A DNA stretch of 64,000 bases from positions 3,838,501 to 3,902,500 of the forward strand of contig NC_021505.1 of assembly GCF_000412675.1 (NCBI RefSeq), read 5' to 3'. This document shows positions 7,045-15,930 of this stretch, one piece after another; within the stretch, counting starts at the first letter, position 1; every line of letters begins with the position of its first letter. This DNA is from Pseudomonas putida NBRC 14164. Its GTDB lineage: Bacteria; Pseudomonadota; Gammaproteobacteria; Pseudomonadales; Pseudomonadaceae. The position numbers were made by a program, and so were the translations under genes. Under the pieces are notes generated by a model that made no database searches, had not been told where the DNA came from, and saw only the letters and a list, made by a program, of their open reading frames with translations.

Positions 7045-9477
7045 GTGTACAACCCCTTGCCCCGCGCCCTGCCCCTGGTCGCTGCCTTGGCCAGCTTCAA
7101 CGTGCTTGCCCAGGCGCAAACCCAAGTGTTCGACCTGCCACCCGCCAGCCTGGCTCACACGCTCAACCGCATCGCCAGCCAGAGCGGCCACATCATCGCG
7201 CTGGAGCCAGCACTGGTGCGCGGCAAGCAGGCACCTGCCGTGGTCGGCCAGATGAGTGCCGAGCAGGCCATGCAAGCTGCGCTGGCCGGTAGCGGCTTGC
7301 AGTTGCGGGTTTCCGCCGAGGGCCATTTCAGTGTGGCGCCCGGCAACCTGGGCAGCGACGTCATGGAGCTGGGCAGCACCAGCATCACCGACAACTATGT
7401 GGACGCAACCAGCGAAGGCACCGGGTCGTATGCCGCCCGCGCGGTGACCCTGGGCAAAGGCACGCACACCCTCAAGGAGATTCCCCAATCGGTCACCGTC
7501 ATCACGCGCAAGCAACTGGATGACCAGGGCATCACCGACTTGCAGGACGCGCTTAACCACACCACGGGCATTGTCGGCGCACAGGGCATTGGCCCTGGCG
7601 TGGTCGTGACCTCGCGTGGCTTTCAGATTGATGACTGGCAATACGACGGTGTGCCGATCCCGCGAAACAACTATTCGCTGGGCAACTGGGCCACCCAGGA
7701 CCTGGTGTTCTTCGACCGGGTTGAAGTGCTGCGCGGTGCTTCAGGCTTATTGCAAGGCACCGGCAGCCCAGGTGGCGCAATCAACCTGGTGCGCAAGCGT
7801 GGCCAAACGGCGCCGACCGTTACGCTGACAGGCAAAGCTGGCTCCTGGGACCACTATGGCCTGCAGCTGGATGCCGGCGGCCCGCTGACGACCGACGGCC
7901 GTGTGCGCGGGCGGCTTGTCGCTGACGAAGACCAAAGCGACAGCTTCATCGACTATGTCTGGAGCAAAAGCCATTCGTTGTATGGCGCCCTGGACATCGA
8001 CCTGAACGACGCGACCACGGTGGGCGGCGGTATCAGCTACAACCGTCAGCAGTCCCGGCCGATGCTGCGCGGCCTCCCACGCTACGCCAGTGGCAAACCG
8101 GTCGACCTGCCGCGTTCGACTTACACCGGCGCCCGCTGGAGCCGCGCAGAAACCGACGTCACCACGTACTACCTGGACCTTGAACACCGCTTCAACGATG
8201 ACTGGACCTTCAAGGCCGCAGCCGTGCGCATGGATGAAACCAACACATCCACCCACCAGCGCGTGCAGAGCACCCGCCAGGGCGTTGCGCCTGACGGCAG
8301 CGGCATCACCTACGCCGACTGGCTCACCGATTTTCACTCGACCAAGCTGGGCCTGGACATGAACGTGGTGGGCCACTTCGATACCGGCCCACTGGCCCAT
8401 GAAATCACCGTGGGCGGCAACTACTCGAAGCTGACCTCGGATGACGCCTACTGGCGCAATTTCGATGCCGGCGGCAACATCTTCGACATCGACCATGACC
8501 GCCCGGAACCCAGCCGCGACAGCGTCTTCGAGGGCGAACTGGCACGTGCCAACAGGGCCAGCTACGACATCCGCCAGAAAGGCCTGTACGGCGCCTGGCG
8601 CGTCAAACCCACCCAGGACCTGACGTTGGTCCTTGGCTCGCGCGTTAGCTGGTTCGACTACAGCTGGGACTCGATCGACTTCGACAGCCTGACCGACCCC
8701 GGTACCCGCTACCCGACCAGCCGCATGACCGAAACGGGCCAAGTCACCCCTTATGCAGGCTTTATCTACGACTTGACCCGCGAATGGGCATGGTACGCCA
8801 GCTACACCGACGTGTTCGTACCGCAAACCGAACGCGCCGTGGGCAATACGCCGCTCAAACCGGTGATCGGCAGCAACTACGAAACGGGCTTGAAGGGCGA
8901 ACTGTTCGACGGTCGGGTCAACGCCTCGATCGCATTGTTCCGCTACGACCAGGAAAACCGCGCCGTCACCGACGTAGCCTCGGGCTTCGCCTGCGATGAC
9001 TGGTACTGCTCCACCGCAGCGGGCAAGGTGCGCAGCCAAGGCGTCGAAGCCGAAATCAGCGGCGAAGTGCTGAATGGCCTGCAACTGTTCGCAGGCTACA
9101 CCTACAACACCACCAAGTTCCTCGATGACCCTGACGACAAAGGCCGCACCTTCAGCCAGTGGACACCCAAGCACATGCTGCGTGCATGGGCCGATTACAC
9201 CCTGCCACTGGACGGCCAGCGCTGGAGCACCGGCCTGGGCTTCACCACCCAGAGCCACACCCTCGGCTACGAGCGTACCTACACCGTGCCTGGCTATACC
9301 GTGTGGAGCGCACGCCTGGCCTACCAGCTAACCCCCGAAGTGAACCTTGCCGTCAACGCCAACAACCTGTTCGACAAGAAGTACTGGGTTGCAGGCTTCA
9401 ACCAGCTCAATGGCAGCAACAACTATGGCGAGCCACGCAACTTCATGCTGACGGTCAAGTACACCCCGCAACTCTGA
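7045..9477 (+). CDS. TonB-dependent ferric-siderophore receptor with signalling domain
   Basis: An 810-residue outer-membrane receptor for an unidentified ferri-siderophore. A signal peptide (about 1-23) precedes an STN signalling domain (FDLPPASLAHTLNRIASQSG, about 26-100), the feature that lets it talk to FecR. The plug follows at about 130-240 (TLKEIPQSVTVITRKQLDDQ; RVEVLRGASGLLQGTGSPGG). The C-terminal barrel ends NFMLTVKYTPQL. I chose GTG 7045, which has GGGAGA just upstream and starts directly at the signal peptide; the longer open frame adds 21 residues with no signal character. It completes the fecI-fecR-receptor cell-surface signalling unit. Confidence 0.92.
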   Translation: MYNPLPRALPLVAALASFNVLAQAQTQVFDLPPASLAHTLNRIASQSGHIIALEPALVRGKQAPAVVGQMSAEQAMQAALAGSGLQLRVSAEGHFSVAPGNLGSDVMELGSTSITDNYVDATSEGTGSYAARAVTLGKGTHTLKEIPQSVTVITRKQLDDQGITDLQDALNHTTGIVGAQGIGPGVVVTSRGFQIDDWQYDGVPIPRNNYSLGNWATQDLVFFDRVEVLRGASGLLQGTGSPGGAINLVRKRGQTAPTVTLTGKAGSWDHYGLQLDAGGPLTTDGRVRGRLVADEDQSDSFIDYVWSKSHSLYGALDIDLNDATTVGGGISYNRQQSRPMLRGLPRYASGKPVDLPRSTYTGARWSRAETDVTTYYLDLEHRFNDDWTFKAAAVRMDETNTSTHQRVQSTRQGVAPDGSGITYADWLTDFHSTKLGLDMNVVGHFDTGPLAHEITVGGNYSKLTSDDAYWRNFDAGGNIFDIDHDRPEPSRDSVFEGELARANRASYDIRQKGLYGAWRVKPTQDLTLVLGSRVSWFDYSWDSIDFDSLTDPGTRYPTSRMTETGQVTPYAGFIYDLTREWAWYASYTDVFVPQTERAVGNTPLKPVIGSNYETGLKGELFDGRVNASIALFRYDQENRAVTDVASGFACDDWYCSTAAGKVRSQGVEAEISGEVLNGLQLFAGYTYNTTKFLDDPDDKGRTFSQWTPKHMLRAWADYTLPLDGQRWSTGLGFTTQSHTLGYERTYTVPGYTVWSARLAYQLTPEVNLAVNANNLFDKKYWVAGFNQLNGSNNYGEPRNFMLTVKYTPQL

Positions 9478-9484
9478 CCCCGGG

Positions 9485-10030
9485 TCAGTCTGCCAGCGGC
9501 CACTGCGCCAAGGGCCAGTAAGCGCCCTTGCGCGACTCGTAGAGCGTGAAATGGCGAGCCGCGAGGTAGAACTCCGGCGCGCTGCTGGCCTCGGGTGGTC
9601 GCCCGCGGTAATCCCTGGACAAGGTCAAGTGTGGCCGATACTCACGGTTGGCCGCCTCCACCCCCAACGGCAGCAGTGCCTGCTGCAAGCCGTACACCAG
9701 TTGCAACAGGGCTGGCGGTGTCTGCTGTGGCTCCAGCACCAGCGCGCCGGCCCGCTGCCACACCTGCAAGCGGTCAAGCAAAAGCCGCGGTGCCATGGCC
9801 GGCAGCGCCAGTTGATCGACTGCCGCACAGATCGCAGGCACCTGGGCAGTATCTACATCGCCGAGGAACAACAGCGTGACGTGGAAGTTGGCCGCCGGCA
9901 CCGGTTTGCCGCTGCGCAGGCCCAGCCCACGCCGCCACTGGGCCAAGGCCCGCCGCTGGGCATCGCTGACCGGCAAGGCGAAAAACAGCCGTTTGAACGG
10001 GCTACCGCTGGGGCGTATATCCTGAACCAT
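9485..10030 (-). CDS. thpR: RNA 2',3'-cyclic phosphodiesterase / 2'-5' RNA ligase family
   Basis: This 181-residue 2H-phosphoesterase carries the two signature His-x-Thr motifs, HVTLLF (about residue 50) and HLTLSR (about residue 130), separated as expected for ThpR/LigT. It hydrolyses 2',3'-cyclic phosphates on RNA ends; reversible 2'-5' ligation is known in the family. The ATG at 10030 (MVQDIRPSGSPFKRLFFAL) was chosen because the family core begins at RLFFALP. The gene converges on the receptor with only a 7-bp gap. Confidence 0.88.
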   Translation of the reverse strand: MVQDIRPSGSPFKRLFFALPVSDAQRRALAQWRRGLGLRSGKPVPAANFHVTLLFLGDVDTAQVPAICAAVDQLALPAMAPRLLLDRLQVWQRAGALVLEPQQTPPALLQLVYGLQQALLPLGVEAANREYRPHLTLSRDYRGRPPEASSAPEFYLAARHFTLYESRKGAYWPLAQWPLAD

Positions 10031-10188
10031 ACCAACTCCATGACGTGAAACGTTTGCGCAAGACTGTAGGGCATTACACCAATGTAGCCCCGGCGTTTCG
10101 TAACAATAAGTACAAACTACCCCCATGATTGTTTATGCTGGCGGGCTTATGCCATGGCGCATGGCCATTTTTCGACAAGTAAACGTCC

Positions 10189-11088
10189 ATGAAAATTGCA
10201 CTCGTACTTATCTTCGCCCTCTCGATTGCCTACGTGCACCTGCGCGGTCGAGTTCGCCACAAGTTGACCCGCCAGCTGGGCGACCACTCCAGCTTCCTGG
10301 CCCCGGTCAACAGTTTCCTGTACCTGTTTTCCAAGCTCCCGGCCAAGCCTTACTTGCCGGTCGAAGCCTTCCCCGAACTGAAGCCGCTGCAGGACCACTG
10401 GCAGGAAATCCGCGAGGAAGGCCGCCAGTTGCTGCACGTGGGCGAAATCAAGAAGTCCGACAATTACGATGACGTCGGTTTCAACTCGTTCTTCAAGACC
10501 GGGTGGAAGCGCTTCTACCTGAAGTGGTATGGCGAAAGCCACCCATCGGCGATGGCCCTGTGCCCCCGCACCACCGAGCTGCTGCAAAGCATCGGCACGG
10601 TCAAGGCCGCCATGTTCGCCACCCTGCCACCGGGCGCCAAGCTGGTGCGCCACCGTGACCCGTATGCCGGCTCGTACCGCTATCACCTGGGGCTGGACAC
10701 GCCCAACGACGACGGTTGCTACATCGACGTGGACGGCGAGAAGTATTCCTGGCGCGATGGCGAGGGTGTGATCTTCGACGAAACCTACATCCACTATGCG
10801 GCGAACACCACCGAGCAGAACCGCATCATCCTGTTCTGTGACGTCGAGCGCCCGCTCAAGTACCGCTGGGCAACTGCGTTCAACCGCTGGTTCAGCCGCA
10901 ACGTCATGGCCGCCGCCGCCGCGCCTAACGGTGACGGCGACAAGACCGGCGGTATCAACCGCTTGTTCACCCGCATCTACAAGATTCGTGAACGCGGCAA
11001 GGCGCTGAAAAAGCGCAACCGCATGCGCTACTACCTGGAAAAGTGGGCAGTGGTTGCGGCGCTGGTGCTGGTGTTCATCTACATCTGA
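10189..11088 (+). CDS. lpxO: Lipid A hydroxylase LpxO (aspartyl/asparaginyl beta-hydroxylase family)
   Basis: This 299-residue Fe(II)/2-oxoglutarate dioxygenase should add a 2-hydroxyl to a secondary acyl chain of lipid A on the inner membrane. It has an N-terminal membrane helix (MKIALVLIFALSIAYVHL), a second hydrophobic helix at the C terminus (VVAALVLVFIYI), and the AspH fold between them. The iron ligands are visible as HRD (LVRHRDPYAGSYRYH) and the distal His in ETYIHYAANT, with R in NRIILFCD for 2-oxoglutarate. The length matches Pseudomonas LpxO proteins. Confidence 0.88.
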   Translation: MKIALVLIFALSIAYVHLRGRVRHKLTRQLGDHSSFLAPVNSFLYLFSKLPAKPYLPVEAFPELKPLQDHWQEIREEGRQLLHVGEIKKSDNYDDVGFNSFFKTGWKRFYLKWYGESHPSAMALCPRTTELLQSIGTVKAAMFATLPPGAKLVRHRDPYAGSYRYHLGLDTPNDDGCYIDVDGEKYSWRDGEGVIFDETYIHYAANTTEQNRIILFCDVERPLKYRWATAFNRWFSRNVMAAAAAPNGDGDKTGGINRLFTRIYKIRERGKALKKRNRMRYYLEKWAVVAALVLVFIYI

Positions 11089-11250
11089 ATGCTCAGCGTG
11101 CTCCTGCAAGGTGCTGCGGCAGCCTGAGTGATGGTGCAAGACAGTTGCCCTCACAAGTACTGCTGCACACCCACCAAAGTACAAGCCTCGCTCTTGTCAC
11201 TCTTCGACTAGCCTGAAAGCTCCACTCGCAACCACCACAAGGTGAAGACG

Positions 11251-11595
11251 ATGAGCATGATGGACTGGGACGCCTACCGTAAGCAGTTGATGGCCGGCAT
11301 CGGCGATCTCAAGCAACTCTCCCCAGACACCGTGGCCGGTTACATGACCGCCAGCGGTGCGGGAGCCAAGACCAACCACCTCGACGCCAAGACGCGTGAG
11401 TTGATCTCACTGGCCGTGGCCGTGACCACCCGTTGCGACGGCTGCATCGCCGTGCATTCGCAGCAGGCGGTCAAACACGGTGCCAGCCGCGAGGAAATTG
11501 CCGAAGCCCTCGGCGTGGCCGTGGCGATGAACGCCGGTGCGGCGCTGGTGTACTCGGCGCGGGCCATGGATGCGGTGGGCAAGGCCAACGGCTAG
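11251..11595 (+). CDS. Carboxymuconolactone decarboxylase family protein (AhpD-like)
   Basis: A 114-residue all-helical CMD-fold protein. The redox signature is present: E in TRELISLAV, then CDGCIAVHSQQAVKHGA, i.e. a CxxC followed by His, which is the AhpD-type thiol peroxidase/reductase site rather than a decarboxylase site. It may act as an alkylhydroperoxidase-like antioxidant. AAGGTGA precedes the ATG at 11251; a GTG at 11242 is an alternative start. Confidence 0.85.
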   Translation: MSMMDWDAYRKQLMAGIGDLKQLSPDTVAGYMTASGAGAKTNHLDAKTRELISLAVAVTTRCDGCIAVHSQQAVKHGASREEIAEALGVAVAMNAGAALVYSARAMDAVGKANG

Positions 11596-11673
11596 GCACA
11601 AACGGCGTCGTCGCCCTTGCGCGACGGCGCCGCGCCCCACAGACTTGGCGGCCCAGCCCTTGCAGGAACCCGC

Positions 11674-12243
11674 ATGATCCACATTCGCCCCATGACAGCC
11701 GAAGACTTCGAGCGCTTCTGGCCCACCTTCCAGGCCATTGTCCAGGCCGCTGAAACTTACGCATACGACCCGGCCCTGAGCATCGATCAGGCCCGTCAGC
11801 TGTGGCAGGAGCTGCCATTGCACACGCTGCTGGCCGAAGAGGATGGCGAGCTGCTGGGTTCTTATTACCTGAAGGCCAATGCCGCCGGGCCTGGCGCGCA
11901 CGTGGGCAACTGCGGCTACATGGTGTGCGAACAGGCACGTGGCCGGGGTGTGGCGCGCCTGATGTGCGAGCACTCGCAGAAGCTGGCACGCCAAGAGGGC
12001 TTTCTGGCCCTGCAGTTCAACTCGGTAGTGGCCAGCAATGAAGTCGCGGTGGCACTGTGGCACAAGCTGGGCTTCGAAACAGTCGGGCGCTTGCCCAAGG
12101 CTTATCGCCATGCCCGCCTGGGGCTGGTGGACTGCCTGGTGATGTACAAGTGGCTGGCGGATGAACCGGTGGTGGAGAAGCCGCCACTGCTGATCGGGCG
12201 CAAGAATATCGAGGCGCGGGTGTCGCGGCGTCGCGGGCGCTGA
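11674..12243 (+). CDS. GNAT-family N-acetyltransferase
   Basis: A 189-residue GNAT protein. The start MIHIRPMTAEDFERFW is a textbook RimI-like beginning, and the acetyl-CoA pyrophosphate loop appears as EQARGRGVARLMCEH (the Q/RxxGxG/A motif). SNEVAVALWHKLGFETVGRL is the conserved motif B/C. The substrate is unknown. The last 20 residues are basic. It lies 78 bp after the AhpD-like gene and may be co-transcribed with it. Confidence 0.88.
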   Translation: MIHIRPMTAEDFERFWPTFQAIVQAAETYAYDPALSIDQARQLWQELPLHTLLAEEDGELLGSYYLKANAAGPGAHVGNCGYMVCEQARGRGVARLMCEHSQKLARQEGFLALQFNSVVASNEVAVALWHKLGFETVGRLPKAYRHARLGLVDCLVMYKWLADEPVVEKPPLLIGRKNIEARVSRRRGR

Positions 12244-12259
12244 TCTTCTCTCGCAGGCT

Positions 12260-12358
12260 CGGCCCCTTCGCGGGCTTGCCCGCTCCCACAGCAAACCCAC
12301 TCACCTCGGGGTACGTGGAGATCCTGTGGGAGCGGGCAAGCCCGCGAAGAGGCCGGGC
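12260..12358. repeat. REP pair in inverted orientation (REPIN)
   Basis: GGCCCCTTCGCGGGCTTGCC and its inverted copy face each other across a 40-bp spacer, between the convergent GNAT and outer-membrane protein genes. Confidence 0.85.
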
Positions 12359-12375
12359 CTGCTAAACGCTCAGTT

Positions 12376-13122
12376 TCAGAAGGCCAGGCCCACCTTCACC
12401 CCAAACTCGTCACGCTTGAGCTTGGTGTTGTCTGCTGCCGGCGAATCTTCATCCAGCTTGTATTCGGTGCGGGTGTAGTAAACACCCGCCTGCACCGGCA
12501 TAGCGCCCTGCTGGTTCATCAGCAACGTCACTTCGGCATACGGGTTGGTGCGGTCTTTCAGGTCGACCGTGTCGCTACCAAAGTCGTCAACCTTCAGCCG
12601 CGCGCGGCCGTCCAGGGTGTGGCGTGCCCCAACTTCCACGCGCAAGGTCGAGGCGTCGAACTGGTGGTTGTAGCCCAATGCCGCCTTGGCAAAGGGCGAT
12701 TTCACCGTGAGCTTGGTATCGAGGTCGTTGATTTCCGGTTCGAAGCGCGACCAGCTGTAACCGCCGCCCACGGTCACGTCGACAAAGTTGCGAGCGTCCA
12801 GCGCCGCACGCCAGCCAAGGTCAAGGTCGGCCTGGGCCTCCTTGAGCTTGTTGTCGTTCTTCTTGCCGAATTTGGCTTCGGCGCCGAGCTGGTAGATGAA
12901 ACCGGATTCGGCTGTCAGCTTGTTGCCGAAGGTGGCGAACACGCCGCCTTGGCCCATGTGTTCCTTGTCGCTTTCACTGCCACCTTCGAACTTGAACTTG
13001 TCGTAGGCGCCCTGCAGACCAAGTGTGAACAGCGGGTCGGTGCTGGGCGCGGCGGTGGCGGCCAGCGGCGCAGCGATCAGGGCGAGCAGGCAGGTGTGGC
13101 GCAACAGTTGACGAGCAGACAT
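12376..13122 (-). CDS. Outer-membrane beta-barrel protein of unknown function
   Basis: This 248-residue protein has a clear signal peptide (MSARQLLRHTCLLALIAAPLA, cleavage near ATAAP). After it come alternating amphipathic strands with terminal aromatic residues, ending in FGVKVGLAF, the C-terminal Phe signal for barrel assembly. It resembles small 8-10-strand outer-membrane proteins, but I recognise no named family. GGAGA precedes the ATG at 13122. It is divergent from the riboswitch-controlled TonB receptor; whether it shares that metabolism is unknown. Confidence 0.75.
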   Translation of the reverse strand: MSARQLLRHTCLLALIAAPLAATAAPSTDPLFTLGLQGAYDKFKFEGGSESDKEHMGQGGVFATFGNKLTAESGFIYQLGAEAKFGKKNDNKLKEAQADLDLGWRAALDARNFVDVTVGGGYSWSRFEPEINDLDTKLTVKSPFAKAALGYNHQFDASTLRVEVGARHTLDGRARLKVDDFGSDTVDLKDRTNPYAEVTLLMNQQGAMPVQAGVYYTRTEYKLDEDSPAADNTKLKRDEFGVKVGLAF

Positions 13123-13289
13123 GCGTGAAGTCTCCATGACTTGATAACGAAAGGCGAACGTGCGGTTCGAGACAAACGCCGCGAAAAAAGTTCGAAAAAA
13201 AATCACTAACCGCGCGCAACCTTGTGTTTTATCGCGGTATTCATGGGGCGCCAACATTTGACGCCACAGCGTTTCAGTGGTCAGATGCG

Positions 13290-13485
13290 CGCCAGTTTCA
13301 GGTGCCCTTCGCCGCCGCGCGCAGGGTGAAACGGGAAGCCGGTGCGTCGTGGTACCCACGACAAGTCCGGCGCTGCCCCCGCAACGGTAAGCGAGCGACC
13401 CCTTCGAGATACCACTGTGCACATGCATGGGAAGGTGAAGGTGTCATGCCCCTCGCAAGCCCGGAGACCGGCCTGGAACGTCACT
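13290..13485 (+). ncRNA. Cobalamin riboswitch
   Basis: The conserved blocks occur in order: GTTTCAGGTGCCCTTC, GGGTGAAACGGGAAGCCGGTG, GCTGCCCCCGCAACGGTAAG, and the B12 box AAGCCCGGAGACCGGCC. Adenosylcobalamin-type corrinoids bind such elements and lower expression downstream. It sits about 115 bp before a TonB receptor start. The 477-bp gap from 13123 holds this RNA plus the divergent promoter of the outer-membrane protein. Confidence 0.93.
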
Positions 13486-13599
13486 TGGCAACCCGCGGTG
13501 GGCGGGCGCAGGCCGGAATCCGTGCGCGCGCCTGCCTGCATGGTTCGCCTTTGCGTGTTTTCCACCGGGATCCATTCATTCCTGCAGCAGTGGAACGAC

Positions 13600-15726
13600 A
13601 TGTCCCGTAAGTTCAAGCTTCACCCCCTGGCGGCCTGCCTGGCCGTCGCCCTGCCGGCCCTGGCCGATGACCGTGACCCACAACCCCTGGCCTTGCCCTC
13701 CATGGCCATCACCGACACCCTCGACAGCCGGGCCATCGACCTGGCCACGCCAACCCAGGCAGGCTCGCGCCTTGGCCTCAGCGCCCTGGAAACACCGGCC
13801 AGCACCAGCAGCATCAGCGCCGAGCAGATCCAGCAGCGCAACAACCTCACCGTGCAGGATGCGGTAACGCGGTCGCCGGGCATCACCTTCGTCGGCTCCC
13901 CGGGCGACGGCGGCACCGGCCTGTCCGCCCGCGGCTTTGCCGGCCACAGCTCGGTGATGACCCTGTTCGACGGCGCCCGCCTGTACACCGGTGCCGGCAC
14001 CCAGACGTTCCCTGTCGACCCGTGGATGGTCGAACGCATCGATGTGATTCGCGGCCCGGCTTCGGTACTGCATGGCGAAGGCGCCACCGGCGCGGTGATC
14101 AACGTGATCCCGAAAAAACCGTTTGCCGGTGAGGTGCGCAACCACCTGCGCCTGGGCTACGGCTCGTGGGACCGCCAGCAGCTGGGCCTGGACAGCGGCG
14201 GCAGCCTCAGCGAGCGCCTGAGCTCTCGCCTCACCCTCAACCAGCAGGCCGGCAACGGCTGGGTCGACCGCACCACTTCGCGCAGCCTGGCCCTGAGTGC
14301 CGCGCTGCGTTTCGATGCCAGTGACGACCTCAGCTTTACCCTTGCCCACGACCGTGGCGATGCAGAGCCTGCCAACTACTACGGCACCCCGCTGATCGAC
14401 GGGCACTACCGCAGCAGCCTGCGCAAGAAAAACTACAACGTGCAAAACGACGTGCAGCACTACGTCGATGAGTGGACCCGGCTGACCACCGACTGGACGT
14501 TGAACGACCACGTCAGCGCCAGCAACCAGCTGTACTACATCAAGAGCCGCCGCCACTGGCGCAACGCCGAAGACTACAGCTGGGACGCCGAGCGCCAGCA
14601 ATTGCAGCGCGGCAGCTACCTGGAAATCAAGCACAACCAGGAACAGTTCGGCGACCGCCAGACCTTCACCTTTGACCACAGCGTGTTCGGGCTGGCCAGC
14701 AAGACCGTGGTCGGCGCGGAATACAACAAGGTCCGCTTCAACGTCAACAGCAATGCGCCCTACAACGATGTGGGCGGCGACTACATCGACCCGTGGCAAC
14801 CAGAACCGGGCTGGTTTCACAGCGCCTCGCCGCTGCGCCCGCAAACCTTGTCCAGCACCCACACCTTCGCCCTGTTCGCCGAAAACCGCCTGCAGCTGAG
14901 CGACCGGCTGTCGCTGGTCACCGGCGTGCGCCGCGACCAGAACCACATCGACCGCACCAACCTGACCAACGACAGCCGCAGCGACCGCAGCCTGCAAGGT
15001 GGCAACTGGCGCGCCGGGCTGGTGTTCGCCGTCACCGACGACCTGTCGCTCTACGGGCAGTACTCCACCAGCCAGGAGGGGGTCAACAACCTCATCAGCC
15101 TCAGCCCCACACAGATGCACTATGACCTGACCGAGGCGAAGCAGACCGAGGTAGGCCTCAAGCAGCGCTTCTGGGACGGCCGTGGCGAATGGACGCTTGC
15201 CGCCTACCACATCATCAAGAAGAAACTGCTGGTGGACGACCCGATCACCCACGAGAAGCAGCAGGCTGGGCAGCAGACGTCCGATGGCCTTGAGGCCACC
15301 CTGGAACTGGCCCTGGCGCATCAGTGGCAGGTATCGGCTAACGCGTCTCTGGTGCGCGCCAGGTATGACGACTTCGACGAGATGGTCGGCGGCGTGGCTC
15401 AGGACCGTGCTGGCAACCGGCCGGCCAACGTGCCACGGCGTACTGCCAACCTGTGGTTGAGCAAAGGCTTCGGCCAGCAGGTAGAGGCCGGCATTGGTGC
15501 GCGCTACGTAGATGAGCGTTATGCCGATACCGCCAATACCCAGAGCGCCCCCGGGTATACCGTGGTCGATGCCAACATCGCCTGGCAGGTGCTGCCGGAT
15601 GTGAAGTTGGGCTTGCAGTTGAACAACCTGTTTGATCGTGAATATGTGCAGTCGGCGTTCAGTGGGCAGCAGTGGTTGATGGGGATGCCGCGGTCGTACT
15701 TTGCGACGGTGGATTACACCTTCTGA
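13600..15726 (+). CDS. btuB: TonB-dependent receptor under B12 riboswitch control (corrinoid uptake)
   Basis: A 708-residue outer-membrane receptor with signal peptide (LAACLAVALPALADD), a plug domain (LGLSALETPASTSSISAEQI; RIDVIRGPASVLHGEGATGA) and a beta-barrel ending RSYFATVDYTF. By sequence it looks like a siderophore-receptor-type TonB protein, but the cobalamin riboswitch upstream argues that it takes up cobalamin, another corrinoid, or possibly cobalt chelates. I chose ATG 13600 because the signal peptide starts there; the open frame upstream runs through the riboswitch. The symbol is by regulation and should be read as BtuB-like. Confidence 0.85.
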   Translation: MSRKFKLHPLAACLAVALPALADDRDPQPLALPSMAITDTLDSRAIDLATPTQAGSRLGLSALETPASTSSISAEQIQQRNNLTVQDAVTRSPGITFVGSPGDGGTGLSARGFAGHSSVMTLFDGARLYTGAGTQTFPVDPWMVERIDVIRGPASVLHGEGATGAVINVIPKKPFAGEVRNHLRLGYGSWDRQQLGLDSGGSLSERLSSRLTLNQQAGNGWVDRTTSRSLALSAALRFDASDDLSFTLAHDRGDAEPANYYGTPLIDGHYRSSLRKKNYNVQNDVQHYVDEWTRLTTDWTLNDHVSASNQLYYIKSRRHWRNAEDYSWDAERQQLQRGSYLEIKHNQEQFGDRQTFTFDHSVFGLASKTVVGAEYNKVRFNVNSNAPYNDVGGDYIDPWQPEPGWFHSASPLRPQTLSSTHTFALFAENRLQLSDRLSLVTGVRRDQNHIDRTNLTNDSRSDRSLQGGNWRAGLVFAVTDDLSLYGQYSTSQEGVNNLISLSPTQMHYDLTEAKQTEVGLKQRFWDGRGEWTLAAYHIIKKKLLVDDPITHEKQQAGQQTSDGLEATLELALAHQWQVSANASLVRARYDDFDEMVGGVAQDRAGNRPANVPRRTANLWLSKGFGQQVEAGIGARYVDERYADTANTQSAPGYTVVDANIAWQVLPDVKLGLQLNNLFDREYVQSAFSGQQWLMGMPRSYFATVDYTF

Positions 15727-15737
15727 TCTGAGCCTGC

Positions 15738-15846
15738 CTGTGCCGGCCTCTTCGCGGGCTCGCCCGCTCCCACAGATACAACACAGTTTTCGATGACTGC
15801 GATATCTCTATGGGAGCGGGCGAGCCCGCGAAGGGGCCGGCACAGG
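15738..15846. repeat. REP pair in inverted orientation (REPIN)
   Basis: Inverted copies of CGGCCTCTTCGCGGGCTCGC bounded by CTGTGCCGG and CCGGCACAG, directly after the receptor stop. The pair could also act as the receptor gene's terminator. Confidence 0.85.
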
Positions 15847-15930
15847 TAACACAAAAACCCCTACCCACCTCTAATCAAATAGTTATAAGATAACATTTCA
15901 CATGACATTCATTCCTATCAGCGACCCTCC

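Noticed and set aside
13576..15321. Long open frame of about 580 codons on the minus strand opposite the riboswitch-controlled receptor.
   Set aside because: It lies antisense to a clear TonB receptor, has low-complexity Ala/Gly/Val/Gln composition and no motif; such frames arise from GC-rich third positions.
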